6,530 nt of DNA from CAZOHN01 sp964579325 (GCA_964579325.1 CAZOHN010000199.1:1-6530), one strand, 5' to 3'; numbered from the stretch's first letter, positions 1 through 6,177 are shown. Notes: a model not told the origin generated them from the sequence alone. Made by a program: numbers and translations.

Positions 1-51
1 GGATTACTCGCGCGGATGCAGGCATTTCGCGGCCGGTTTTCGCGCTGACTC

Positions 52-1134
52 TTAGCGTTCCCAATGCGTCAGCACGTCGCTGCCAACCGCACGCACCTCT
101 GCCAGCCTGAACGCCGGTGCGGCCGCCAGAACCTCCAGGCCCAGCGACCCCACTGCGGCCCGACCGTCGCCACCCAGTGCGATGCCTGCCGAGAACACGG
201 CGAGCCGGTCTACCAACCCCGCCCGCAGGAGCGAGGCTGCCAGCCCTCCACCGCCCTCGCAGAACACCCGCGTCAGTCCAGCAGAGCCCAGCGCCGCGAG
301 CGCGCTCCCTGGGTCGACGGCATCGCTCGCCTCCGCCACCTCGAAACACCGGGCACCCCGAGCCCGCCAGAACGCCGAAGGCGCTCCGGCGCCGTGGATC
401 AGCCAGACCGGAACCTCCCGCGCCGTCCGCGCAAGCGCACTCTCTCCCGGAAGATCGAGCCTCCGCGAGACCACCACCCGCACAGGCTGTTGCGAAACGC
501 CGATGTCGCGGACCGTCAGCGAGGGATCGTCTGCCCGCGCCGTGCCCGCGCCGACCATCACCGCATCGTGGCGCGCACGCATTGCATGCACCATCCGACG
601 TGCCTGCGGCCCGGTGATCCAGCGGCTTTCGCCCGATGCCGTCGCGATCCGCCCGTCAAGGCTCGTGGCGAGCTTGAGCGTCACCAACGGCCGCGCGGCG
701 GTCACACGCATGAGAAACCCAGCCTGCACCCGACGCGCCTGTTCCTCGCCCACCCCGGCCACCACCTCGATCCCGGCCTCGCGCAGCAACGCATGGCCAC
801 GCCCTGCTACGCGCGGATCAGGGTCCTCCAATGCGCTCACCACCCGCGCCACGCCCGCGGCGACAAGGGCTTCTGCACAGGGTGGTGTCTTGCCATGGTG
901 CGCGCAGGGTTCGAGGCTGACGTAGACCGTGGCCCCTCGCGCGGCCGCTCCAGCCTGCGCTAGTGCAACCGTCTCGGCATGGGGTCGGCCACCAGTTTGC
1001 GTCCAGCCGCGCCCAACCACGCGGCCATCCTTCGCGATCACGCAGCCGACGGCTGGATTGGGCCAGACCCGGCCAAGCCCCCGCGCGCCAAGCGCGATAG
1101 CCGTGCCCATGTGCCTCACATCATCCTCGGACAA
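52..1134 (-). CDS. ribD: RibD: bifunctional diaminohydroxyphosphoribosylaminopyrimidine deaminase / 5-amino-6-(5-phosphoribosylamino)uracil reductase
   Basis: Cytosolic enzyme of riboflavin synthesis. It deaminates the pyrimidine product of GTP cyclohydrolase II and then reduces its ribosyl side chain with NADPH. Counting from the chosen start (360 residues, normal for the family), the N-terminal cytidine-deaminase-like domain carries the zinc signature H-A-E at 52-54 and P-C-A-H-H-G...P-P-C with C77 and C86. The reductase domain starts near residue 150, with S-L-D-G-R-I-A at 159-165, a G-A-G-T-A-R-A-D-D-P-S-L motif near 195-206 and E-G-G-G-G near 293-297. Start choice: the frame is open to a GTG at 1161, six bases after the nrdR stop, but that codon lacks a good ribosome site. 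A TTG at 1134 has GGGAGGG a few bases upstream and gives the family-like beginning M-S-E-D-D-V-R-H-M. An ATG at 1110 is a third option. It lies directly downstream of nrdR and is probably co-transcribed with it. Family identity is certain; only the start is open. Confidence 0.96.
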   Translation of the reverse strand: MSEDDVRHMGTAIALGARGLGRVWPNPAVGCVIAKDGRVVGRGWTQTGGRPHAETVALAQAGAAARGATVYVSLEPCAHHGKTPPCAEALVAAGVARVVSALEDPDPRVAGRGHALLREAGIEVVAGVGEEQARRVQAGFLMRVTAARPLVTLKLATSLDGRIATASGESRWITGPQARRMVHAMRARHDAVMVGAGTARADDPSLTVRDIGVSQQPVRVVVSRRLDLPGESALARTAREVPVWLIHGAGAPSAFWRARGARCFEVAEASDAVDPGSALAALGSAGLTRVFCEGGGGLAASLLRAGLVDRLAVFSAGIALGGDGRAAVGSLGLEVLAAAPAFRLAEVRAVGSDVLTHWER

Positions 1135-1167
1135 AGCGCCCTCCCGGGCAGCCCGGATCACGTCGGA

Positions 1168-1635
1168 TCAGGCGTCGCCCTTGTCTGGGGGGCGCAACTC
1201 GTCGACGAAGCGCTCGAAGTCGTCGGCAGCCTGGAAGTTCTTGTATACGCTGGCAAATCGGACATAGGCGACGGTGTCGATCCGCGCCAGCGTCTCCATG
1301 ACGATCTCGCCGATCACCTTCGAGGGGATGTCGGTCTCGCCGAGGCTTTCCAGCCGCCGAACGATGCCCGACACCATCTGGTCGATCCGCTCCGGCTCAA
1401 GTGGACGCTTCTGCAGGGCGATCCGCACCGACCGCTCCAGTTTGTCGCGGTCGAAATCCTCACGCCGGCCGCTCGACTTGATGACCACAAGGTCACGCAG
1501 TTGCACCCGCTCGTAAGTTGTGAACCGGCCACCGCAGGCCGGGCAGAATCGGCGGCGGCGGATGGCGACATGGTCTTCGGCAGGGCGCGAGTCCTTCACC
1601 TGCGTATCGACGTTTCCGCAAAACGGACAGCGCAT
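1168..1635 (-). CDS. nrdR: Transcriptional repressor NrdR
   Basis: Nucleotide-sensing repressor of ribonucleotide reductase genes; it binds ATP/dATP through an ATP-cone and DNA through a zinc ribbon. The protein has 155 residues, the usual length. The N-terminal zinc ribbon shows C3-P-F-C6 and C31-P-A-C34, followed by G-G-R-F-T-T-Y-E-R. The ATP-cone runs from about residue 49 to 139, with V-I-K-x-x-G-x-x-E-x-F near 51-61 and Y-V-R-F-A-S-V-Y-K-N-F at 124-134. The frame is open 14 codons further upstream, but the internal ATG at 1635 gives the conserved start M-R-C-P-F-C-G and has GAGG at 1643-1646 with 7-base spacing. ribD follows on the same strand, the usual alphaproteobacterial arrangement. 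No nrd gene lies in the window, so its main targets are presumably elsewhere. Confidence 0.97.
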   Translation of the reverse strand: MRCPFCGNVDTQVKDSRPAEDHVAIRRRRFCPACGGRFTTYERVQLRDLVVIKSSGRREDFDRDKLERSVRIALQKRPLEPERIDQMVSGIVRRLESLGETDIPSKVIGEIVMETLARIDTVAYVRFASVYKNFQAADDFERFVDELRPPDKGDA

Positions 1636-1832
1636 GACCTTCCCTCGTCCTTCCGAGACCGAAATCCACAAGACCATAGCCCAGCCTCAAGCCTTTGGGT
1701 AGAGGCCAGATCGGCACCAATATCTAGAGTGTGGCACGGATGCGATGCCGCAAACGTGAGCAGCAGTCGGGTCCGCAGATCGTGCGGCCCGCGCTACAGT
1801 CGCTCAAGCTTCAGGTAGCAGGGAGTAGCCCC
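1636..1832. promoter_or_regulatory. Divergent intergenic region nrdR / dienelactone hydrolase
   Basis: These 197 bases separate two divergently transcribed genes, so promoters for both should lie here. It contains the ribosome sites for nrdR (GAGG, 1643-1646) and the hydrolase (GGGAG, 1821-1825). The only clearly AT-rich part is at 1715-1732, where CAC and GTGT arms flank AATATCTAG; this is a candidate promoter core or degenerate operator. No clear -35/-10 pair could be assigned for either direction. Confidence 0.4.
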
Positions 1833-2006
1833 ATGACCCGGATGACCGCAAAGGACTTTCCGCAGGAACTCCTCAATCTCTACGACTTCTACGCCCACGG
1901 CAAGATCACCAAGCGTGAGTTCCTCGACCGTGCCGGCAAGTTCGCCGTGGGAAGCGTTACCGCGCTTGCCCTTCTCGACATGCTCAAGCCGGACTACGCG
2001 CTTGCG
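1833..2006 (+). other. Putative Tat-like (K-R) signal peptide of the dienelactone hydrolase
   Basis: Codons 1-58 of the hydrolase. A long N-region is followed by T-K-R-E-F-L-D, which fits the Tat consensus (S/T)-R-R-x-F-L-K except for Lys at the first Arg. Then come a moderately hydrophobic stretch (A-V-G-S-V-T-A-L-A-L-L) and A-L-A as a possible cleavage site after residue 58. The hydrophobic part is short and followed by D49 and K52, so uncleaved membrane tethering or simple retention in the cytosol are alternatives. Confidence 0.5.
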
Positions 2007-2723
2007 CAGCAGGTTCCGGCCGACGATAGCGGCATCGTTGCCGAGTACGTCACCTACCCTTCGCCGAACGGCCATGGCGACGTGAATGGATACCTTGTGC
2101 GCCCGGCAGGCGTGGAGGGCCTCCTACCCGCCGTCGTCGTGGTGCACGAGAACCGCGGCCTGAACCGCTACATTGAGGATGTTGCACGGCGGCTAGGGAA
2201 GGCTGGCTTCATGGCGCTCGCGCCGGACGGACTCTCCTCGGTCGGCGGCTATCCCGGCAACGACGATGCCGGTCGCGAACTGCAGTCGCAGGTCGATCCC
2301 GAGAAGCTGATGAACGACTTCTTCGCAGCGTTCGAGCATCTCCTTGCGCACGAAGGTTCCACTGGAAAGGTCGGCTGCGTGGGCTTCTGCTATGGCGGGG
2401 GCGTCTGCAACGCGATGGCCGTGGCCTACCCCGAGCTTGCCGCCTCGGTCCCGTTCTATGGCCGCCAGGCCCCCACGGCCGATGTGCCGAAGATCGAGGC
2501 GCCGCTTCTTATCCACTACGCCGAACTGGATGAGCGCATCAACGCGGGCTGGCCCGAGTACGAGGCGGCGCTAAAGGCGGGCGGCAAGACCTACGAGGCC
2601 CATCTCTACCCGGGCGTGAATCACGGCTTCCATAACGACACCACCCCCCGCTACGACGCAGTTGCTGCGGAACTGGCCTGGTCGCGCACCGTCGACTTCT
2701 TCCGCACCCACCTCGGAGGATGA
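1833..2723 (+). CDS. Dienelactone hydrolase family protein with Tat-like leader
   Basis: Alpha/beta hydrolase of the dienelactone hydrolase (carboxymethylenebutenolidase) family, 296 residues. The nucleophile motif G-F-C-Y-G-G-G places Cys186; Asp233 (E-L-D-E-R-I) and His264 (N-H-G-F-H) complete the Cys-Asp-His triad. The H-E-N-R-G-L block at 105-110 matches the conserved active-site glutamate strand. Ahead of the enzyme domain is an extension of about 60 residues containing T-K-R-E-F-L at 26-31, a hydrophobic stretch at about 38-51 and A-L-A/Q-Q near 56-60. This resembles a twin-arginine export signal with Lys-Arg replacing Arg-Arg, so the product may act in the periplasm. The ATG at 1833 is preferred because GGGAG at 1821-1825 precedes it by 7 bases; the frame is open further upstream, but that part looks non-coding. 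The substrate cannot be told: no aromatic ring-cleavage genes are adjacent, so a role in chlorocatechol breakdown should not be assumed. It stands alone on the plus strand, divergent from nrdR. Confidence 0.93.
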   Translation: MTRMTAKDFPQELLNLYDFYAHGKITKREFLDRAGKFAVGSVTALALLDMLKPDYALAQQVPADDSGIVAEYVTYPSPNGHGDVNGYLVRPAGVEGLLPAVVVVHENRGLNRYIEDVARRLGKAGFMALAPDGLSSVGGYPGNDDAGRELQSQVDPEKLMNDFFAAFEHLLAHEGSTGKVGCVGFCYGGGVCNAMAVAYPELAASVPFYGRQAPTADVPKIEAPLLIHYAELDERINAGWPEYEAALKAGGKTYEAHLYPGVNHGFHNDTTPRYDAVAAELAWSRTVDFFRTHLGG

Positions 2724-2726
2724 TCG

Positions 2727-4373
2727 TCAGTCGCCGGGAACAAGCCAGCCCCGGTAGTGACCGATCCGGGCGCCGGAGGGAAGGCTCACCTCGACCTCGA
2801 AGCGAAAGCGGCCTTCATCGTCGCCCCATTCCCGCGTGCGGCTGACGGGGATGAGCATCCGGGGGAGCGGGATCAGCCCGAAGGCGCGGGCGCCGGCGAC
2901 CGGGTAGGTCAGCGCCCCGCCCTCCGGAGCAAGCGGCATCAGCGCGGTGAAGGGGCCGAAGCGTTCCTCCATCACCTCGCCGTGGGGGGTCAGGACCGAG
3001 TGGAAGCGGTGCCCGTCGAAATCGCGGGTCCACACTTCACGCGCCTCGGTCGCGTCGATCGTGACCTCCACTGCGCAGCGTCCGGCCTTGCGACGGAACC
3101 CTGCGACCCGCGCAGCGATCCCCCCAAGCAAGCCCTGTGGTCCTTCGACCTCCGCTTCCCCTCGCCAGCGGCGCAGACCGAGCGCGCCGTGCAGCTTTGC
3201 GACTGGCGGGTCGAGCTGCGCAATGGTCGCCGCGCCCAGGACCTGCTCAAACACCGGAACCAGTCGCGCCTCGGACCGCTCGCAGATCACCCCGAACCCG
3301 GCCATCGCATCCTCTAGGTTGGCAAGCGGGACCTCGCCCATGCAGGGCCGCGCCCCCGGCGCAACCCGACCGGCGAGCATCCGGGCCGCAACCAGTGCCG
3401 CCGGCGTGCCTGGGATGCGCGGCCCTTCGCCGTCCGATGCAACGAGGCACCACCGTCGGCGCACCCAACCCCGCTCGTCACACCCGGTGACCTCGACAAC
3501 CATTCCGCCGGAATCCGACCCGATATGCCGCAGCCATCCCGCGAGCCGGTGCAGAGGGTGCGCGAGCGGGCGGAGGCTCCGCACGACACCAAGCCGGACC
3601 AGCCAGCGCAGGGCCGACAGCCCGAAATGCATCGGCGCAAGCTCAAGCCCCGCCCGGAAGATCACGGTGCGCGCTGCGTAGCGCTCCGGGAACAGGATGA
3701 GGTCTGGCGTCTGGTTGAACGCCCCGCGCCGCGTAAGGGTTCGCCCACCTGCGCCGAACCGGATCCGTCGCGTCGCGTCCCAGCCATGTACCCGCCCCGC
3801 CCGACCACCCAGCAACACCTCGAATGGCTGTCCGACCTGCCCGAGGATCGCCTCGGTGACCGACAACCCGCGCTCGGTCCGGTTCCCGGGCAGAATCGCC
3901 GTCTCGATCGCCTCGACGTGCTCCAGCCCGGCCGTCAGCACGTCCGCAACCGCAGCCGCAAGCGCCGGCGTCGAGGACGCACCCGAAAGCACCGAGACGC
4001 CCCGGCGCCGCGCCTCGGCATCGAGCACGCCGATTCCGCCGACGAACCCGGGCGCATCGGCCAGGTCGAGATAGTGCGCCCCGGCCGCGATCACCTGACG
4101 GGCGAAACGGTAGGGATCGGCACCGTAGAACTGGAACGGCCCTGCCGCGTCGATCACAACGCCCGCGCGGACCTCGGCAAGTGCTTGTGCAACCGCTGCC
4201 GGATCGTCCCTGTCAAAGGCGCGGACCCGGCCGCCGTGCCTTAGCGCGAAAGCATCGAGCCTTGCTCGCGACCGTCCCGAAAGAACGACCTCATGCCCCT
4301 CCGTCAGCAGCGCCCGCGCAAGGTGTCCGCCGAACAGGCCCGTCGCACCGAGGACCACGATGGGTTCAGGCAA
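2727..4373 (-). CDS. Saccharopine dehydrogenase-like NAD(P)-binding protein with C-terminal DUF4166
   Basis: Two-part protein of about 548 residues. The N-terminal Rossmann fold has V-V-L-G-A-T-G-L-F-G-G near residues 6-16. It is followed by blocks typical of saccharopine-dehydrogenase-like proteins: A-A-G-P-F-Q at 76-81, H-Y-L-D-L-A-D at 100-106 and S-G-A-S-S-T-P-A-L-A at 130-139. The C-terminal part, from about residue 384, resembles DUF4166, with W-T-R-D-F-D-G-H-R-F-H-S near 448-459 and a beta-rich end. The substrate is unknown; lysine metabolism should not be inferred from the fold name. Start: an ATG at 4406 would add 11 arginine-rich residues encoded inside the upstream DCC gene and has no ribosome site. 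A TTG at 4373 overlaps the DCC stop by a few bases and gives M-P-E-P-I-V-V-L-G, so it is preferred, though not certain. The gene ends three bases from the convergent hydrolase gene. Confidence 0.88.
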   Translation of the reverse strand: MPEPIVVLGATGLFGGHLARALLTEGHEVVLSGRSRARLDAFALRHGGRVRAFDRDDPAAVAQALAEVRAGVVIDAAGPFQFYGADPYRFARQVIAAGAHYLDLADAPGFVGGIGVLDAEARRRGVSVLSGASSTPALAAAVADVLTAGLEHVEAIETAILPGNRTERGLSVTEAILGQVGQPFEVLLGGRAGRVHGWDATRRIRFGAGGRTLTRRGAFNQTPDLILFPERYAARTVIFRAGLELAPMHFGLSALRWLVRLGVVRSLRPLAHPLHRLAGWLRHIGSDSGGMVVEVTGCDERGWVRRRWCLVASDGEGPRIPGTPAALVAARMLAGRVAPGARPCMGEVPLANLEDAMAGFGVICERSEARLVPVFEQVLGAATIAQLDPPVAKLHGALGLRRWRGEAEVEGPQGLLGGIAARVAGFRRKAGRCAVEVTIDATEAREVWTRDFDGHRFHSVLTPHGEVMEERFGPFTALMPLAPEGGALTYPVAGARAFGLIPLPRMLIPVSRTREWGDDEGRFRFEVEVSLPSGARIGHYRGWLVPGD

Positions 4374-4809
4374 GGAAGCGCGCCTTGAGCTCCGGCGTCG
4401 GCACATAGCATGTGTCGCGCCGACCCAGGAGCGCGAAGCGGTTGCGCGCGATGCGGGCGTAGAGCCAGGACTTTACCGGTGCTGGGAGCCAGGCCCCCGC
4501 GGCGAGCACCCGCCACGGCCAGCCGATCTCACGCATCACCGCAGCGAAAGCGTCAAGCTCGGCGTGGAGGTTACCGTCAAGGATCACGAGGTTGGTCTCG
4601 TAGTCCGCCGCCTTGCGTCCGTAGTGGGCATAGAGTGCCTCGCCAAGGTCGGACTGCGCCACGACGAAGTCGAACACCGCGGCCCTGTCATGACGCAGGA
4701 CAAAGGCGAAGAAGCCCGAGCAGAGCACGCAGGTGCCGTCGAAAACGATGACCCTGCGGCCGCGCAACTGGGGAAACTGGTCGAGAACACCGGACATGCG
4801 CCACAACAT
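4366..4809 (-). CDS. DCC-family (DUF393) thiol-disulfide oxidoreductase-like protein
   Basis: Small protein of 147 residues of the DCC/DUF393 family, named for the conserved N-terminal D-x-x-C-x-x-C pattern. Here V-F-D-G-T-C-V-L-C puts D24, C27 and C30 in place, giving a thioredoxin-like CxxC. The family's C-terminal block is also present: Y-A-R-I-A-R-N-R-F-A-L-L-G at 117-129, then R-R-D-T-C-Y-V-P-T-P-E-L with a third cysteine at 134. A thiol-disulfide role is predicted for the family but not well established. ATG codons at 4809 and 4797 are both possible starts, and neither has a clear Shine-Dalgarno sequence. It begins 43 bases after the DHFR-like gene stop, and its 3' end overlaps the start of the saccharopine-dehydrogenase/DUF4166 gene, which argues for co-transcription. 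Confidence 0.88.
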   Translation of the reverse strand: MLWRMSGVLDQFPQLRGRRVIVFDGTCVLCSGFFAFVLRHDRAAVFDFVVAQSDLGEALYAHYGRKAADYETNLVILDGNLHAELDAFAAVMREIGWPWRVLAAGAWLPAPVKSWLYARIARNRFALLGRRDTCYVPTPELKARFLA

Positions 4810-4826
4810 GGCACGGGATTGCTGTA

Positions 4827-4848
4827 GCGACAGGGCGAATGATGTCGC
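4827..4848 (-). other. Hairpin between the DHFR-like and DCC genes
   Basis: A perfect 6-bp inverted repeat, GCGACA / TGTCGC, with a 10-base loop lies 4 bases past the stop of the DHFR-like gene and about 17 bases before the DCC start. No T-run follows, so it is not a classical intrinsic terminator. It could be an attenuating or RNA-stabilising element, or chance. Confidence 0.3.
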
Positions 4849-4852
4849 AGGG

Positions 4853-5395
4853 TCAGGCGGTGAAGTCGATGAGCCGCGTGCCGGTGTCGTTCAGTGCGCG
4901 GCTGCAGCGACGGCGGAAGCCGAGCCGCTTGAGCACTTCGTCCGCCGGCCCGGCCGTGTCCGAGAACAACGGCAGCCCGGTCCCGAACGACACCGGTTCG
5001 ACCGTGAGGCTGACCCGGTCGATACGACCCGCTCGGAGGAACCAGTCGTGCACGGCTGTGCCGCCCAGGATCAGCCCCTCGCGCAATTTTCGCACTGGAT
5101 CGACCATCGCCGCAAGATCATCGGGCGCAAGTCCCGCCGGATCGATCCAGACTTGCCCGGGTCGCCGCCAGTCAGGCCGAGCGGCAGCGGAGGAGAACAC
5201 GATCCGGCGGCGATGGGGCTTGTCGGCAGCCTCATGAGTGGCCCGCCCCATGATACCCCAATCGGCCCCGTCGACAGCAGAGAGGAACAGGTCCTGCTCC
5301 TCGGGACTTGCCCATTCGGCCGGGCTGTGGCCTGACCGGCGGGCGATGAAACCATCGGTGGTGCAGACGACGAGCAGGGTAAAGGTGGCGCGCAT
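4853..5395 (-). CDS. Dihydrofolate reductase family protein (RibD C-terminal domain type)
   Basis: Stand-alone RibD-C/DHFR-fold protein of 180 residues. Features of the fold are T-x-D-G-F-I-A at 13-18, M-G-R-A-T-H-E at 49-55 (the loop contacting NADPH in relatives), L-I-L-G-G-T-A-V at 108-115 and V-S-F-G-T-G-L-P-L-F at 135-144. Members are usually NAD(P)H-dependent reductases of unknown substrate; this one lacks the deaminase domain needed to be a full RibD. The ATG at 5395 is supported by GGAG at 5402-5405 with 6-base spacing. It appears to lead a minus-strand block that continues into the DCC and saccharopine-dehydrogenase/DUF4166 genes. The position of Trp46 and the short length fit the small YyaP/YwjB-like reductases, but no substrate can be proposed. 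Confidence 0.88.
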   Translation of the reverse strand: MRATFTLLVVCTTDGFIARRSGHSPAEWASPEEQDLFLSAVDGADWGIMGRATHEAADKPHRRRIVFSSAAARPDWRRPGQVWIDPAGLAPDDLAAMVDPVRKLREGLILGGTAVHDWFLRAGRIDRVSLTVEPVSFGTGLPLFSDTAGPADEVLKRLGFRRRCSRALNDTGTRLIDFTA

Positions 5396-5739
5396 CGGGC
5401 ACTCCGGGCTGGCAGCGCACTTCTAGCGGGGGCTACATGCCGGGGAAAGAGGCTGCACTGCATGCCGACAGCAGGCAGGCTGAGTATTGCCGTCGTTGCG
5501 TTTTCAATCCGTCAAACCGCTGAGGGACCCGAGGCCGGACCGCGCTTCTTACCGCGTTCATGGGAGGGCGCGCAGCCTGGCAGGCCATGCCGGCTCAAAC
5601 GACCCAGACCACGCGGCTGGAGCGAGCGCGATCTGAATCCGGAACCGTCGACGCATGACCTGCAAGCCGGATCATTGTTGACCTAACGTGCAACTGCGGG
5701 CAGTCTTTCAATTTTAGCGAGAAATTGGAGACCTCAAGG
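5396..5739. other. 344-bp divergent intergenic region, no convincing gene
   Basis: Separates the minus-strand DHFR-like gene from the plus-strand membrane protein gene, so it should contain promoters for both. A plus-strand open frame at 5462-5686 has no recognisable domain, and its end reads like antisense translation of a tRNA, so it is not called. Visible items: TTGACG on the minus strand at 5510-5515 and TTGACC on the plus strand at 5678-5683, both -35-like but without a good -10 partner; a hairpin at 5574-5595; a degenerate tRNA-like stretch at 5618-5691; and the ribosome site GGAG at 5727-5730 for the membrane protein. Confidence 0.5.
5574..5595. other. Intergenic hairpin
   Basis: AGCC-T-GGCA, loop GGCCA, then TGCC-GGCT: eight base pairs with a single bulged T and a five-base loop. 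No T-run follows on either strand, so it is not a standard terminator. It may be part of a leader RNA or small RNA, or a small dispersed palindrome. Confidence 0.4.
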
Positions 5740-6117
5740 ATGACCGAAGACGCTCAACCGACCACGGATCCGACGGACCCTCACTATCTCCCCGATGCCG
5801 ATCCCGCAGAAACCTGGGGATGGCTCCACACGCTCCTCAGCATCCCGAAGGTCGGCGACTTCCTTGCCTTCTGCCTCGCCATCGGACCACTGGTCATCGT
5901 GATGTTCCTTCTGCTTCCGCTGGGGGTCGACATCGAAAGCGACAGCGGCATGGGGTGGGCCCTGCTCATCGCGCTTGTTCCGACCTACATGTGGTTGCGG
6001 GGGATGGAGCGTGTGGCCGGGCTGCGGCTGCTCCTTCCGATCCCGATCATCAATATCCCGATCCTGTGGATCTTGCCGGTACTGGCACTCTGTTCGGTCT
6101 TGCTGATCTTCCGCTGA
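5740..6117 (+). CDS. Small integral membrane protein of unknown function
   Basis: Not recognised as a named family. The 125-residue product begins with an acidic, proline-rich tail of about 35 residues (M-T-E-D-A-Q-P-T-T-D-P), probably cytosolic. Strongly hydrophobic segments follow at about 41-63 and 72-87, and a long proline-containing segment at about 95-124 could cross once or twice; a short acidic loop (D-I-E-S-D-S) joins the first two. The C-terminus is very short (I-F-R). The ATG at 5740 has GGAG at 5727-5730, 9 bases upstream; an in-frame TTG at 5725 would add five residues but would place the ribosome site inside the gene. It stands alone on the plus strand, convergent with the hlyU-like gene. 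The hydrophobic pattern and normal codon use make it a credible real gene. Confidence 0.78.
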   Translation: MTEDAQPTTDPTDPHYLPDADPAETWGWLHTLLSIPKVGDFLAFCLAIGPLVIVMFLLLPLGVDIESDSGMGWALLIALVPTYMWLRGMERVAGLRLLLPIPIINIPILWILPVLALCSVLLIFR

Positions 6118-6177
6118 GACGGACGAAAGGACGCCGAGCCGGCGGACGACACCCCGGACTCCACGGTCACGGATGGA

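Noticed and set aside
1..51. Possible next gene (ATG at 23-25 on the minus strand) downstream of ribD
   Set aside because: Only eight codons remain, there is no ribosome site, and the residues do not match the riboflavin synthase start often found after ribD.
64..963. Long plus-strand open frames opposite ribD (64-963, 182-925, 117-617)
   Set aside because: They are antisense to an unmistakable ribD, are rich in Arg/Pro/Ala/Ser without domains, and are typical of high-GC shadow frames.
979..1818. Plus-strand 279-codon frame opposite ribD/nrdR
   Set aside because: It spans two genes and the divergent intergenic region in antisense, and its composition reflects the reverse strand of nrdR.
1731..1832. 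Upstream extension of the hydrolase frame
   Set aside because: The added 34 residues are not signal-like, and a good ribosome site sits directly before the ATG at 1833.
2947..4244. Plus-strand frames of 186-244 codons opposite the DUF4166 gene
   Set aside because: The minus-strand protein has clear Rossmann and DUF4166 motifs throughout; the antisense frames have none.
4733..5335. Plus-strand 200-codon frame opposite the DHFR-like gene
   Set aside because: It is antisense to a well-supported RibD-C-family gene and has no recognisable motif.
5462..5686. 74-codon plus-strand frame in the intergenic region
   Set aside because: It has low-complexity Arg/Pro-rich content, no convincing ribosome site and an end that reads like antisense tRNA translation.
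6132..6144. CGCCG-AGC-CGGCG hairpin between the convergent membrane-protein and HlyU-family genes as a terminator
   Set aside because: The stem is only five base pairs with a three-base loop and no T-run on either side; expected by chance in such GC-rich DNA.
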